A stretch of DNA of 64,000 nucleotides from Chlorophyllum brunneum (Eukaryota > Basidiomycota > Agaricomycetes > Agaricales > Agaricaceae): NCBI GenBank assembly GCA_963576785.1, contig OY756149.1, positions 2,142,707 through 2,206,706 on the forward strand. Direction: 5' to 3'. The notes beneath the pieces were generated by a model. The model was not told the origin of the DNA. It worked only from the letters and a program-made list of their open reading frames with translations, and did no database searches. Below, in pieces: positions 20,635 through 32,484 of the stretch (the first letter of the stretch is position 1; every line of letters starts with the position of its first letter). The translations under genes were made by a program, and so were the position numbers.

Positions 20635-23247
20635 CTATCTTGGCATAACTGTCCCACTGACATTAGTTGTTCAGAGGTTCCTTTTAGAAGGAAGACTAGA
20701 TATATTAATATCTGCGTTGGTTGAACACTATCAGTCTTCCCATTATAGACTCTATGCTTTAGCATAACTGCGCCAAGACCAACCGCATTAAGGTAGAGAC
20801 CTTGTGCTCTTACAGTTTTAATGGGGATCAAAACTTCGAGTTCTTCGAAGTTGATAAAGTCTTCCACATAAGGGGTATAATGACATGATACCCCTGAGTC
20901 TAATAACCATACATCACTATATTCTTCTAGTGGAGTTATAATTTGATCATTGCTTAGCAATCGAGATCTTATTTGATCTGGTACTCTTAAATACTGATCG
21001 GGCATATGTGTTAAGAAACAAGAAAATTGAGAAGCGTTAAAATACTTCTTATTCATCAATTCACTATTAACATATTTATGGGATCCTAAAGATCCTGATT
21101 GTATATCTATATGCCCAGCCTCTGATGACCCTTCCCCTTGTCCTTACCCTTCTTCTTGCAAAGTCAGCCAGTTGGCATGTTAGTGACAGGACTGTGTATC
21201 AGGGTTAGTAAGAGTATCTAAGATCAAATAGATCATATACCCAGCTCCTCCCTTCTTCTTGAAGTTACTTCCGTAGTCAGTCAACAAAAGTCCAAAAGAC
21301 ACCTCTCAGATTGAGATACTAAAGCAAAAGGTTCGGACTTTGAGGACTTCGGAAGTGGCCCAGAAGAGGGTTCTACAGCGTTTGCAGGGTTCCTAGGGTC
21401 ACAGATGTTGTAGGTGACATCTTGAGCTAGTGCCATGAGGTCATCAACCTCCTTCTCACCTTTAAGCCACTTGAAGGCTTTATCTACCAACACTGTAAGT
21501 ATGGCAGGTTGCCTATAAGTGGTCTTGACTTTCTGAGTAAGAGAATATTCCTTACTCTAAAAGTACTCCGTGGGTGGAGAGGCCTGAAGAAGAGGAGGAA
21601 ACTCCTCATCATAAGTCCTGATGGCTAGTTCTACTATTTCCTCTGGAGGAGGAAGGTAGAATGGTCAAACCTCTCCAGGTTCAAGTGAATTGCCCTGGGC
21701 GACGGAGTCCATGCTTGGGATCTTTGCCACATGGTGCAATTCCAAATTGATTTTTGTCCCAAATTTGGGAGAAACCATTAAGGAATAGGGTGAACTGATA
21801 GGTAAGAGGAAAGCAAAATGGATGCGAGTCACATTAATATTGGGGTTATGATGCTTAGAGGACCATTTACTCACCCTTGTGTGTCCCTCACAGGTACAAC
21901 CTGGGGGGTGACCAAAAGAAACAGAAGGTGCACTAGGAGGTGTCACCGATTGTCCTTGTTGGGTACAGAGATGAGAGACCTGATGCATCCTCTGATCATA
22001 GCGATCAAGGGCATGCTTCTTTGCCATTTGCATAGGCAAAGGACCAGTGATGTGGTCATACCAGGTGGTCACCTGTTGAATCTGCAGTGAGTTTTCAAGA
22101 AGAGCTGTAAAACATAAGTTTCATGCTTTGGCATGCACCTTCTTTTCAAGCTCAGTACAAGTATTCTCTTGTGCCTACTGGACCTTCTTGGAATTAACCC
22201 AAGTAACAGGTTTTGGTCCCTCACTCACTAAAACACAAGTGGTTGGAGGAGCAGAAGCAGGAGTGGATCAAGGCACATTCATGTGCCTCATCAGGTCAAA
22301 GAGGGTCATCCCTGGACCAGTGAAACAACAGACCACCAGTTCTGTGGTAGCGGCAAAGCCTGCTATGTTGGCCTGAGGTTTACTCTTGCCCTTCTTGGGC
22401 TTCTTCTTCTTTTTCTGGACATTAATCCAGGTAGGAGTAGGTAAAGAAGGCTGAGGGGGCTACCTACTCAGATTGGCAGAGTGGCAAGGTCCTCTTGCAG
22501 GCTGGGCCCTGGTATTGCCTCCAGGATGGAAGTGGTTTTAAGGTGGTCCAGAGTGAGTCCTGGGGAAATTGCCCTGAGGGTGGTTCTGGTAGTTGGCAGT
22601 AGTAGTGTAGGATACTTGTTGGTTAGACATGTTGGGTCTGGATCCTTCACATCTTGACCACTCAGTATTTATAGCTTGTTGAACTACCTCCCAGATTATA
22701 TCTACAACATCATGATTATTTGCCAATGTTGTTTGTGCCACAGCATTCCAATCAGGTAGTAATACATTCAAAGCAATCATTGTGCCAAGAACTTCTGGCA
22801 ACCTTACTTTAGCTGTTTCTAATTGAGAAGCCATTGTTCTTAATTCAGCTAGATCTATTGCTGGATCCTGATTCCCAGAGATGCACTTTTGCAGCATCCT
22901 TTGGAGGATTGAATATACTACAGTGGGAGAAGGTGTCCCAAAGCAAGTTTTCAAGTCACTCCAAAGGAATCCAGGAGGTCATGTCCATGGAGTAATAGGG
23001 AATCAGGTAAAGTGCCATTTATAACAGCCAATGCCTGACCTCTCAGTTGTTCTCTTCTTCTATCCTCCTCCGTTAAGGTAGCAAGATTTTTAGGAGAGAG
23101 ATCCTGATCTGTCACAATCCATCCTGACTGGTCAGAGCCAGTGACAGAAATGAGGGTCAAGGCATCCTGAAGCCTTCTAGACCAGAACACATAGTTCTTA
23201 GGCCCATTGAGCTTAAGCAAACCAGAAACGATATTATTAGTGGCTAT
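20635..23247 (-). pseudogene. Copia C gag, linker and protease remnant
   Basis: 5' coding half of copy C. The former start codon (23245-23247) is now ATA. Recognisable parts are the Gag N-terminus (LKLNGPKNYVFWSRRLQDALT), the linker with HPPGCTCEGHTRVSKW (21665-22072), and the protease segment WLLDSGVSCHYTPY (20538-21059), where the alanine after DSG has become valine. Frameshifts and stops occur throughout. The long linker is present here too, so it belongs to the family rather than to copies A and B alone. Confidence 0.85.
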
Positions 23248-23406
23248 AATATCTTCGTCGAGTGAATTTCTTTCTAGAAGAAAATCCTTATATTAGCAAT
23301 GATCAAATGCAAGGATAACTCTATCAGGTAAAGCCCTATCATCCTATCTTGGTTAGAGGAGATAATAATGGTTTAACTATTGGTAAGGCTACTAGGGCCC
23401 ATAACC

Positions 23407-23987
23407 TATTGAGAAAACAACCGTAATGAGTTGTTTGCTAGGGGCAGCAGTAAATACAGTGGGAGAGAACGTAGGGTCTACTCACCAAGATAATAAGCTT
23501 TTATCTGATACCTGTAGAAAGATAATTTGGATAGACAGATATTATTGATAAAGTGATTGGTATCAGATGTAAATTGGTCAAAGTCAAGGAGATTGAGACT
23601 GGTGTTGTACTCAAGAAAATAACCAATGGTAAAGAGGTTGTTTGATTGAACAAGATACAGAACTAGGTCTGCTACATGGGGTTTATATACATGTTAGAGC
23701 ATAGGCAAGTCATACTACATAAAATACTAGGAATGCATAGAATGTTCCTTATGACTTCCATTAACTGCAGCATAGTGCCTGCGAAGTACTGTGGAACATA
23801 TTATACCAGTCATTAGAACTATGTAGAATAATCTATCAAGTACCAATTGACATTATGACTCTTATCATATGCAGAGCAACTCATAGGAAGTTACTATGGA
23901 TTGAAGTTACTGGAAAGTAATGGATCAGTCTATTATTATCATAATGACTTCATAGTCTATTTCTAAAATATGTCCGAAACTTCAACA
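23407..23987 (-). repeat. 5' LTR of copia C
   Basis: 581-bp LTR at the 5' end of copy C; its inner end reads CTCAATA on the sense strand, mutated from CTCAACA. The adjacent primer site GGTTATGGGCCC is retained. GGTGG follows as target duplication. Confidence 0.9.
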
Positions 23988-24043
23988 GGTGGAATTCGGC
24001 CCATATATTGCCCTACCCAAGACATAGTGGTAGATGTATTTAC

Positions 24044-24615
24044 TGTTGAAGTTTCGGACATATTCTAGAAATAGATTATGAAGTCATTATTCTAATAATA
24101 GACTGATCCATTACTTTCCAGTAACTTCATTCCGTAGTAACTTCCTATGAGTTGCTCTGCATATGATGAGAGTCATTAGTACTTGATAGATTATTCTACA
24201 TAGTACCAATGACTAGATACTATGTTCCGCAGTACTCCGCAGGCACTACGCCGCAGTTAAAGGGAGTCATAAGGAACAATCCATGCAATGCTAGTATTTT
24301 ATGTAGTATGACTCGTCTATGTTACAATATGTATATAAACCCCATGTAGCAGACCTAAGTTCTGTATCTTGTTCAATCGAACAACTTCTTCATCATTGCC
24401 TATCTCTTTGAGTACAACACCTCCATCGATCTAATCGACTTTGACCTCTACTTAACTGACGTTAACCGCTTCATCAATAATATCTGTCTATCCGAATTAC
24501 CTTTCTACAGGTATCAGATAGAAGCTTATTATCTCGGTGAGTAGACCCTACGTTCTTTCCCACTGCGTTTACTGCTGCCCCCAGCAAACAACTCGTTACG
24601 GTCATTTCCTCAACA
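24044..24615 (+). repeat. 5' LTR of copia B
   Basis: 572-bp LTR with a TATATAAA box at 24332-24339. Nearly identical to the 5' LTR of copy A and clearly different from its own 3' LTR. Confidence 0.95.
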
Positions 24616-24630
24616 GGTTATGGGCCCCGG
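24616..24630 (+). promoter_or_regulatory. Copia B primer-binding site, half-tRNA type
   Basis: GGTTATGGGCCC starts directly after the LTR. It is complementary to the anticodon arm of an initiator methionine tRNA of the GGGCCCAUAACC type, not to a tRNA 3' end. Drosophila copia uses such an internally cleaved initiator-tRNA primer, so the same mode is inferred here. Confidence 0.65.
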
Positions 24631-24774
24631 TAGCCTTACCGATGGTTAAACCATTATCATCCCCTTTAACTGAGATAGGATGATAGGGCTTTACCTGACA
24701 GAGTTATCCTTGTATTTGATCATTGCTGATACAAGAATTTTCTTCTAGAAAGAAATACACTCGACGAAGATATT

Positions 24775-27700
24775 ATGTCTACTAATAATATCGTCGCTGG
24801 TTTACCTAAGCTCAATGGGCCAAAGAACTATGCGTTCTGGTCTAGAAGGCTTCAGGATGCCCTAACCCTCATTTCTGTTACTGGTTCTGACCAGTCCGGA
24901 TGGACTGTGACAGACCAGGATCTCTCTCCTGCGAATCCTACCGCCTTAACGGAGGAGGATAGAAGGAGAGAACAATTGAGAGGTCAGGCATTGGCTGTTA
25001 TTAATGGCACCTTACCTGATTTCCTGTTACTCCATGGGCATGACGCTCCTGGATTCCTCTGGACTGATTTGAAAACCCGCTTTGGGACACCTTCTCCTGC
25101 TGCGGTGTATTCAATTCTCCAAAGAATGTTGCAAAAGCGCATTTCAGGGAATCAAGATCCAGCAATGGATCTAGCTGAATTGAGAACAATGGCTTCTCAA
25201 TCAGAAACAGCTAAGGTAAAATTGCCAGAAGTTCTTGGTGCGATGATCGCTTTGAACGCATTACCACCGGATTGGAATGCAGTGGCCCAAACAACATTGG
25301 CAAATAATCACGATGTTGTAGATATGACCTGGGAGGTAGTTCAGCAGGCTATAAATGTGGAGTGGTCAAGACATGAAGGGTCAAGACCTAACATGTCTAA
25401 CCCCCAAGTATCTTTTGCCGCCACTGCTAACTACCAAACTCGCCCTCAGGGAAATATCCCCAGGACTCGCCCTGGACCACCCTGGAACCACTTCCACCCT
25501 GGAGGCAATACCAGGGCCCAGCCTGCGAGAGGTCCTCGCCACCCTGCCAATCCGAGTGGGCAGCCCCCTCAGCCTTCTCCCCCTTCTCCTACATGGATTA
25601 ACGTCCAGAAGAAGAAGAAGAAGCCCAAGAAGCGCCAGAGTAAACCCCAGGCCCACATGGCGGGCTTCGCCGCTGCCACGGAACCAGCGGTCTGTCGTTT
25701 TACTGGTCCGGGGATGACCCCCTTCGACCTGATGAGACACATGGACGCACCTCGACCCGTTCCCGCTCCCACTCCTCTGACCACTCGTGTACTTGTGAGT
25801 GAGAGACCAAAACCGCTTACTTGGGTTAATCCCAAGAAGGTCCAGCAGGCACGAGAGAACGCTCGTGCTGAGCTCGAGAAAAAGGTGCGTGCTGAAGCAC
25901 GAAACTTATGTTTCACCGCCTTACTCGAAAACTCACTGCGGATCCAACAGGTGACCACCTGGCACGACCGCGTCACTGGTCCTTCACCCATGCAAATGGT
26001 GAAGAAACGTGCCCTCAATCGTTACGATCGACGGATGCACGAGGTCTCTCACCCCTGCACCCAACAAGGACGATTGGTGACACCGCCCGGTGCACCTTCG
26101 GTTCCTTCTGGTCACCCCCCAGGTTGTACCTGTGAGGGACACACGAGGGTAAGCAAATGGTTCACTAAAAATAGTAACCCCGATATTAACGCGACCTGCG
26201 TCCGTTTTGCTTTTCTTTTACCGCATGGTTCGCCATACGCCTTATTGATTTCTCCCAAATTTGGGAATAAACTCAATTTGGTTATGCATCATGTGGTAAA
26301 GATCCCAAGCATGGACTCCGTCGCCCGGGGCAACTCACTTGAACCTGGAGAGGTTCGGCCGTACTACCTTCCTCCTCCGGAGGAAATAGTAGCTCCGGTC
26401 GTCAGGACCTACGAAGAGGAGTTCCCTCCTCTTCCTCGGGCCTCCCCTCCAACGGAGCAATTCCAGAGTAAGAGATTCTCTCTTACTCAGAAGAACAAGA
26501 CCGCTGATAGGCGTCCTGCCACACTTTCAGTGTTGGTAGACGAAGCCTTCAAACAGCTTGAGAGTGAGAAGGAGGTCGACGACCTCATGGCACCGGCTCA
26601 GGATGTTGCCTACGACATCCGTGACCCCAGGAACCCTGCAAACGTCACAGGACCCTCTTCTGGGCCTCTCCCAAAGTCTCCGAAGTCTGAACCCTTTGCT
26701 TTGGCACCTCAATCTGAGGTGTCACTTGGACTCTCGTCGACCGACTATGGGAGCAACTTCAAGAAGAAGGGAGGAGCTGGGTACGTGATCAATTCAATCT
26801 CAGATACTCTTACTAACCCTGATACACAGTCCTGTCACCAATATGCCGACCGGCCGTCTTCGCAAGAAGAAGGGCAAGGGCAAGGGGAAGGGACATCAGG
26901 GGCCGGGCATGTAAATATGCAATCGGGATCTTTAGGATCCCATAATAATGTATTTTCTTTGTGCGAATCGATGAATGAGAAGTGTTTTAACACTTCTCAA
27001 TTTTCTTGTTTCTCCACGCGCATGCCCGATCAGTATTTAAGAGTACTGGATCAATTTAGATCTCGATCGCGAAGCAATGATCAAAGCATAACGCCACTAG
27101 AAGAATATAGTGACGTATGGTTATTAGACTCAGGGGCATCATGTCATTATACCCCTTATGCGGAAGACTTTATCAACTTCGAAGAACTCGAAGTTTCGAT
27201 CCCAATTAAGACTGTAGGAGCACAAGGTCCCTATCTTAATGCAGTTGGTCTTGGCACAGTTATGCTTAAGCATAGAGTCTATAACGGGAAGACTGACAGC
27301 ATTCAACCAACGCAGATATTAATATATCCAGTCTTCCTTCTAAAAGGAACCTCTGAACGACTAATGTCAGTGGGACAGTTATGCCAGGATGGCAAAACTG
27401 TTAGAACAGATGCCAATGAATTAGTAGTAGTTGATAGCGAAGGAAATGCTATTCTTCAAGCATATCCTTCAGCAAGTCGCAATACTACTTTACATTTTGT
27501 TAACACAAAAATTGTACATTCGGAACAAGCAGCTATGACTGCGGATCCGATTGTTGGCTACAAAGTTGTACATGCGAGATTAGGACATCCCTCTAATTGT
27601 ATCCTCAATCATTTTGAGAAAAATACGATTGGGTTTACTCCGGTGCGGATTCCCGAGCAAAAGCCAGTCTGTGATGGTTGTGCCAAGGGAAAGATGCACC

Positions 27701-30700
27701 AAAAACCCTTTAGAGAGAACCCTACACGCGCAAAGCGTCCATTCGAAAGAATACACTCGGATTTAGTTGAACTTCCGATTCTTTCTTACCATAAATTTAA
27801 ATGGGTCATGACCATAATGGACGACTTTTCCTCTCATGGATGGATTTGCTTCCTCTATAAGAAATCAGAAGCAGCAGAAGAAATGAAAAATTTCATTGCC
27901 TTAATTCAGACTCAATACAAGACTAAATTAAAATATCTCTGCACTGATAGAGGAGGAGAGTATGCAACTGATGAGTTGCAATCTCATTTGCGCTCATTAG
28001 GGATTATACATGAGACCAGTGCACTACACATACACCAACAAAATGGTCGAGCGGAACGCTTGAACTGAACTCTAATGGATAAAGCAGAAGCCATGCGGCA
28101 TCATGCTTGTATTCCTGATGGTTGGTGGGAGTTTTCTATAGATCATGCGATACATATCTATAATAAAACACCGGTATCACGGCTCATGTGGAAAACACCT
28201 TATGAAGTGTTGAATCAGAAGATTCCAGACATCTCCAAAGAGAGAGTCTTTGGCTGCGGTGCTTATGTCTTTCTCCCAAAAGAGATAAGAGACAATAAAC
28301 TGACAGCGAAGTCAGAACTCATGATTTTCCTTGGTTGGACATCAGACAGGAAAAATTATCGTTTCATGAGGCACCTAAATGGGAATGTAATCTATACATC
28401 TCCAACAGCTGTATTCAGCGAAGAACACTTCCCTAAATGTGTTGGGAAGAAGCGAGAAGAACGGATGAACCAACCATCATCTTCTACTTCTCGAAGTACA
28501 CCTTCGGAAGTTATTGTCTTCCATGCTCCAGATCCATCTACTGGTTTACCTATTGATAAACCACCAAGTCCTATTCCCCGAACTTCTCCCGGAAGTTCTC
28601 CGGAAGAAAGGACTTATAGATCTGTACATGGACGAATTCCAACTCCTTTCCCTGAACCTAAAAAGAATAAAGGAAAGGGAAAAGCACCGAATATCGATAC
28701 TGATGTTCAGGAGGAGTGGGATGGTATTGTGCAAAATATTCTCTTTCCACCAAGAGAAGCACAAACACCAGAAGACAATGACAGTGATGGATTATCTTAT
28801 GCTGATCCACCTAATCACCCTGAAGGTTCGAACCATCCGCCTTCTCCCAGAGATGATCCGGATGTACAACCATTCATACCCTATACCCTGTCGAAGATGA
28901 TCGGGATGCTGGCCCTTCGATACCACGAGGTCACTCGGATTAAATACCGGTTCCTGAAATACCTCAGAGATTGCAAAGAACCAGAAAAGTACCTGAACGT
29001 CCAGGAAACTTCTATGGTTCTACCAAGCATCTGACCAAAATATTCCAGGACTATGAAATATTCCAACCTCCTAAGTCGAAGTTGACAAGTTCTACAAGTA
29101 GACTTGTTAGACAAATTCGATCAGAGGCTTCCAAACCTGGAATAATCGATAGACGTTCTCAGCATGAAGCTTCTACATTAGAAGACTTATGCAGAGAAGG
29201 AGGAGTAGGGATGATCGATTATCTGTGCGCTCAAAAAGTCGAATCTCCATTAGTTCCTATTTCTTTCAAGGATCTAAATCGACTACCATCAGAAGAGAAA
29301 TCTAAATGGTGGAAAGCATGCTTAGAAGAGTTAAATTCACTCAAAGAAAGACATGTTTATGACTTAGCTAAACTTCCGCCTGGAAGAAAAGCTGTCAAAA
29401 ATAGATGGGTCTTTACACCCAAATCAGATGGTCGATACCGTGCTTGACTAGTAGCAAAAGGATTCTCTCAGATAGAGGGAATCGATTACGATGAACTATT
29501 TTCACCAGTAGTCCATTATGAGACAGCACAACTCATATTTGCAGTCACTGCCCTCAACAATTGGGAGATGCTCAGTTTAGATGTTAAAACTGCTTATCTC
29601 TATGGAAAACTGGATAAAGAGCTCTATATGGAACTTCCACAAGGTTTCAATACAGGTCGTGGTAATTTGGTTTGGAAATTAAACCGAGCCATTTATGGAT
29701 TAAAGCAATCTGGACGACAATAGTGGAAGGAATTGACTAAGTCAATGACCGACCTAGGATTTGTCCGATCCAAACTAGATGCTGGAGTCTATTATTACTA
29801 TGACCCTGAAACCAAAGAGCTTATTATAGCTCTGGTCTATGTAGATGACTCAATGTTCGTCGGAATTAGAGGCTCTAGACTTCTATATGAGAAGCGAGCA
29901 CTCTTTATGAAGAAATGGGAATGCCGAGACCTTGGTCCAACCAAAGAGTTTCTTGGCATGAAAATTTTGCAAAATCCTATAAACCGATCAATCACCCTAG
30001 ACCAAATGGATTATCTAGGAAAAGTTCTTGATCGATTTAATATAATTGGAAAAGAAGAAATACCATTACCAAATGGATTTATCTTCGAATCCAATACAGG
30101 AAAAGCGACACCTGACTTCATAAAGAGGTATCAACAATTAGTAGGATCGGTTATGTATCTGATGATAGGCAGTCAGCCCGACATAGCTTTCGCCACTGTC
30201 AAATTATCACAACATATGACCAATCCAACTAAAGCGCATTACAATGCAGGCTTACATTTGCTAAAGTATCTTAATGCTACTTGCAAATATAGAATTACCT
30301 ATAATGGAAGTTCTATGCAAGGCCTGAATGCCTTTTCCAACTCTGATTGGGCTGGTGATCCAATTAGTCGTAAATCTGTAACTGGATATTTCTGTTTGTT
30401 AGCCAGCGGAGCTATCGCTTGGTTAAGCAGGAAACAGAAAACTGTTGCATTATCTTCCACCGAAGCTGAATATATGGCTTTGTCAGATTGCAGTCGACAA
30501 CTTGTTTGGACTGTTAATTTATTGGAAGAAATTGGTATCCAATCATTAGCCCCTTATCTCTTTGGTGATAATGAGGGTTCAATATTTTGGGCCAAGAATC
30601 CAGTAACAGAAAAACGATCAAAACACGTCGACGTCAAATACCATTACATTCGTGATTTGGTAGAAGACGGAAAGATTGAAATATTCTCTGTGAAAGGTAC

Positions 30701-30788
30701 TGAAAATCCTGCCAATATTCTCACAAAGAATTTAGACAAAATTAAATTCAATCTATTCCGACCTCACCTTGGCTTAACGTTTGAGTGA
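24775..30788 (+). pseudogene. Copia B gag-pol, inactivated by stops and a frameshift
   Basis: Gag-pol from ATG 24775. The intact first part (1097 codons, to 28065) holds Gag, a long linker with a lysine run near residue 280, protease (LLDSGASCHY, near 782), and integrase with H/C residues near 932-975 and catalytic segments near 994 and 1056. TGA at 28066-28068 replaces a CGA. A 1-nt deletion near 28888 shifts the frame. TGA at 29445-29447 replaces CGA in the RARLVAKG segment. TAG near 29720 replaces TGG. RT (YVDDSM) and RNase H (SSTEAEYMALSD) lie in the last open part, 29733-30788. Same lesions as copy A; the two proteins differ at only a few residues until the last 16 codons, where differences cluster. 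Confidence 0.95.
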
Positions 30789-30810
30789 TTAAAACTCTAT
30801 ATCAATACAG

Positions 30811-30822
30811 AGCAAGGAGGAG
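30811..30822 (+). promoter_or_regulatory. Polypurine tract of copia B
   Basis: AGCAAGGAGGAG directly abuts the 3' LTR, the normal site for plus-strand priming. Confidence 0.75.
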
Positions 30823-31394
30823 TGTTGAAGTTTTGGACATATTCTAGAAATAGATTATGAAGTCATTATTCTAATAATAGACTGATCCGTTACTTTCCAG
30901 TAACTTCATTCCGTAGTAACTTCCTATGAGTTGCTCTGCATACGATGAGAGTCATAAGTACTTGATAGATTATTCTACATAGTACCAATGACTAGATACT
31001 ACGTTCCGCAGTACTCCGCAGGCACTACGCCGCAGTTAAAGAGAGTCATAAGGAACAATCTATGCAATGCTAGTATTTTATGTAGTATGACTCGTCTATG
31101 TTACAATATGTATATAAACCCCATGTAGCAGACCTAAGTTCTGCATCTTGTTCAATCGAACAACTTCTTCATCATTGCCTATCTTCTTGAGTACAACACC
31201 TCAATCGATTTAATCGATTTCGACCTCTACTTAACTGACGTTAACCGCTTCATCAATAATATCTGTCTATCCGAACTACCTTACTACAGGTATCAGATAG
31301 AAGCTTATTATCTCGGTGAGTAGACCCTACGTTCTTTCCCACTGCGTTTACTGCTGCCCCCAGCAAACAACTCGTTACGGTCGTTTCCTCAACA
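30823..31394 (+). repeat. 3' LTR of copia B
   Basis: 572-bp LTR ending CTCAACA before the TTTAC duplication. About 17 differences from the 5' LTR of the same element and a similar number from the 3' LTR of copy A. Confidence 0.95.
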
Positions 31395-31880
31395 TTTACA
31401 ATGGCACTTCCCTCTCCCAAAGTTGCCCATCAATGTGGACTTACCATTGCGGGTTGAAAGCAGTACTGGGATGACGAATTCGCGATGATGCCATTAAGTG
31501 GTACAATGCTTGGAACCCACTATGGTCAAGTACGCCCCACCCTCCCTTTACTTTGTTGTTCTCTATTGTGCTCTCTGAGTATTGTACTTCTGAGTGGCTC
31601 TGTCAGTGTAAGGTACACGCCGTCACGTAAGGCTCACTTCAGTTCTTGCATATTTTTCGAGTGATTATCTGCGTTACTTCAATCTACCATGCACTGATTA
31701 TCCTTTAGTTAGTATCTACTGTCAGGTAAGGAATCCAGCTTGAGTTCTAGTGCATTTTTTCGAGTGGCTGAATTAGTTTCTACTTGTAATTTAATCTTTC
31801 AGTATGAACAGCACAAAATGCACCACGTGCACAGCTTAATTCGAATCAGATAGCAGGTGGTAGAGTGTCAATAAACACTA
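31395..31880. other. Non-coding or unrecognised flank of copia B
   Basis: Continuation of the host DNA that held elements C and B before insertion. No convincing reading frame, RNA gene or repeat was seen. Confidence 0.5.
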
Positions 31881-32484
31881 TTTGAGGGATGAATTCAAGT
31901 CCCAACGGAGGAAGATGCTCGGAGCTGCTCTGTAGCAGCCTGGAGTAGCTACATTGTGTCGTCGATTTCATCCAAGCGGCGTTTTACCCTGGTCTCGCTC
32001 GCCACCAATTGGGAGAACTCGGCTTGGGTGCTGACGGTTTCAGCTCTGCACTCTAGGTGGGATTTCCTGCAAGCTCCTACCTGTTGCTGTAAACCCCCTA
32101 CCCTAGCCCCCGTACCTGTTCCCATAGTTCCCCAGTCCCGTCGATCCGATCACGGGTGGGAGCAGCGGCGAGGTACACAGTGGGACGTGGTGGTGGTGGT
32201 GCGGCCATTGTTGTGTCATTGGTAGGAGAGGATACGATGCGCGTTGCTGAGGCTGCAAGTGCGGATCCTGGGAGGCTACGTCATCCATTTTCTTCCCAGT
32301 TGAAGCACCGGAACCTCCCTTGCCCGGGAAACTCGCACTTGGGTTTTCCAGTGTAGTAGGCCAGGCAGGCTTTATTCCTTTTTGTCGTTGGCACTGCACG
32401 GGACCCAACAACGCAAGGGCAGGCAATTCTTACAGCTTGGGTTGGCCCTAACCCACTCTTTTGCGTTGGCATCAACGGATCCAT
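31881..32484 (-). pseudogene. Remnant of a Cys-rich (zinc-cluster-like) plus coiled-coil protein
   Basis: Minus-strand fragments that fit one decayed gene across shifting frames. From 32484 there is a Cys-rich part (ACPCVV, then KACLAYY and KPKCEFPG) resembling the N-terminal cysteine cluster of hypothetical agaric proteins. After several frame changes and stops comes a charged, helical segment (RRLDEIDDTM then LLQAATEQLRASS) near 31900-31990. No start-to-stop frame exists. The assignment rests on motif resemblance only. Confidence 0.3.

Larger units (their letters stand above)
10145..23987 (-). mobile_element. Older Ty1/copia element, copy C, split by a Ty3 insertion
   Basis: A degraded relative of copies A and B in minus orientation. 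Its 581-bp LTRs lie at 10145-10725 and 23407-23987 and are flanked by a perfect GGTGG duplication (10140-10144 and 23988-23992). The interior is interrupted by a Ty3 chromovirus at 14142-20634 with CTATC duplication. Compared with A and B many CG dinucleotides have become TG or CA, and the gag start ATG is now ATA (23245-23247). It keeps some ancestral codons that are stops in A and B, so it serves as outgroup. Confidence 0.93.
24044..31394 (+). mobile_element. Ty1/copia LTR retrotransposon, copy B
   Basis: Complete 7351-bp element with 572-bp LTRs at 24044-24615 and 30823-31394 and a perfect TTTAC duplication (24039-24043 and 31395-31399). It has the same gag-pol as copy A in the opposite orientation, the two elements being head to head. 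Its two LTRs differ at about 17 sites by eye, more than the two copies differ along their whole interiors. Confidence 0.97.

Noticed and set aside
10145..23987. Neurospora-type RIP mutation
   Set aside because: Changes appear to follow CpG sites rather than the CpA preference of classical RIP; simple methyl-CpG deamination fits better.
2182..31394. One giant DNA transposon or palindrome with 7.3-kb terminal inverted repeats
   Set aside because: Each arm is a complete LTR element with its own LTRs and flanking duplications; the inversion is explained by opposite insertions.
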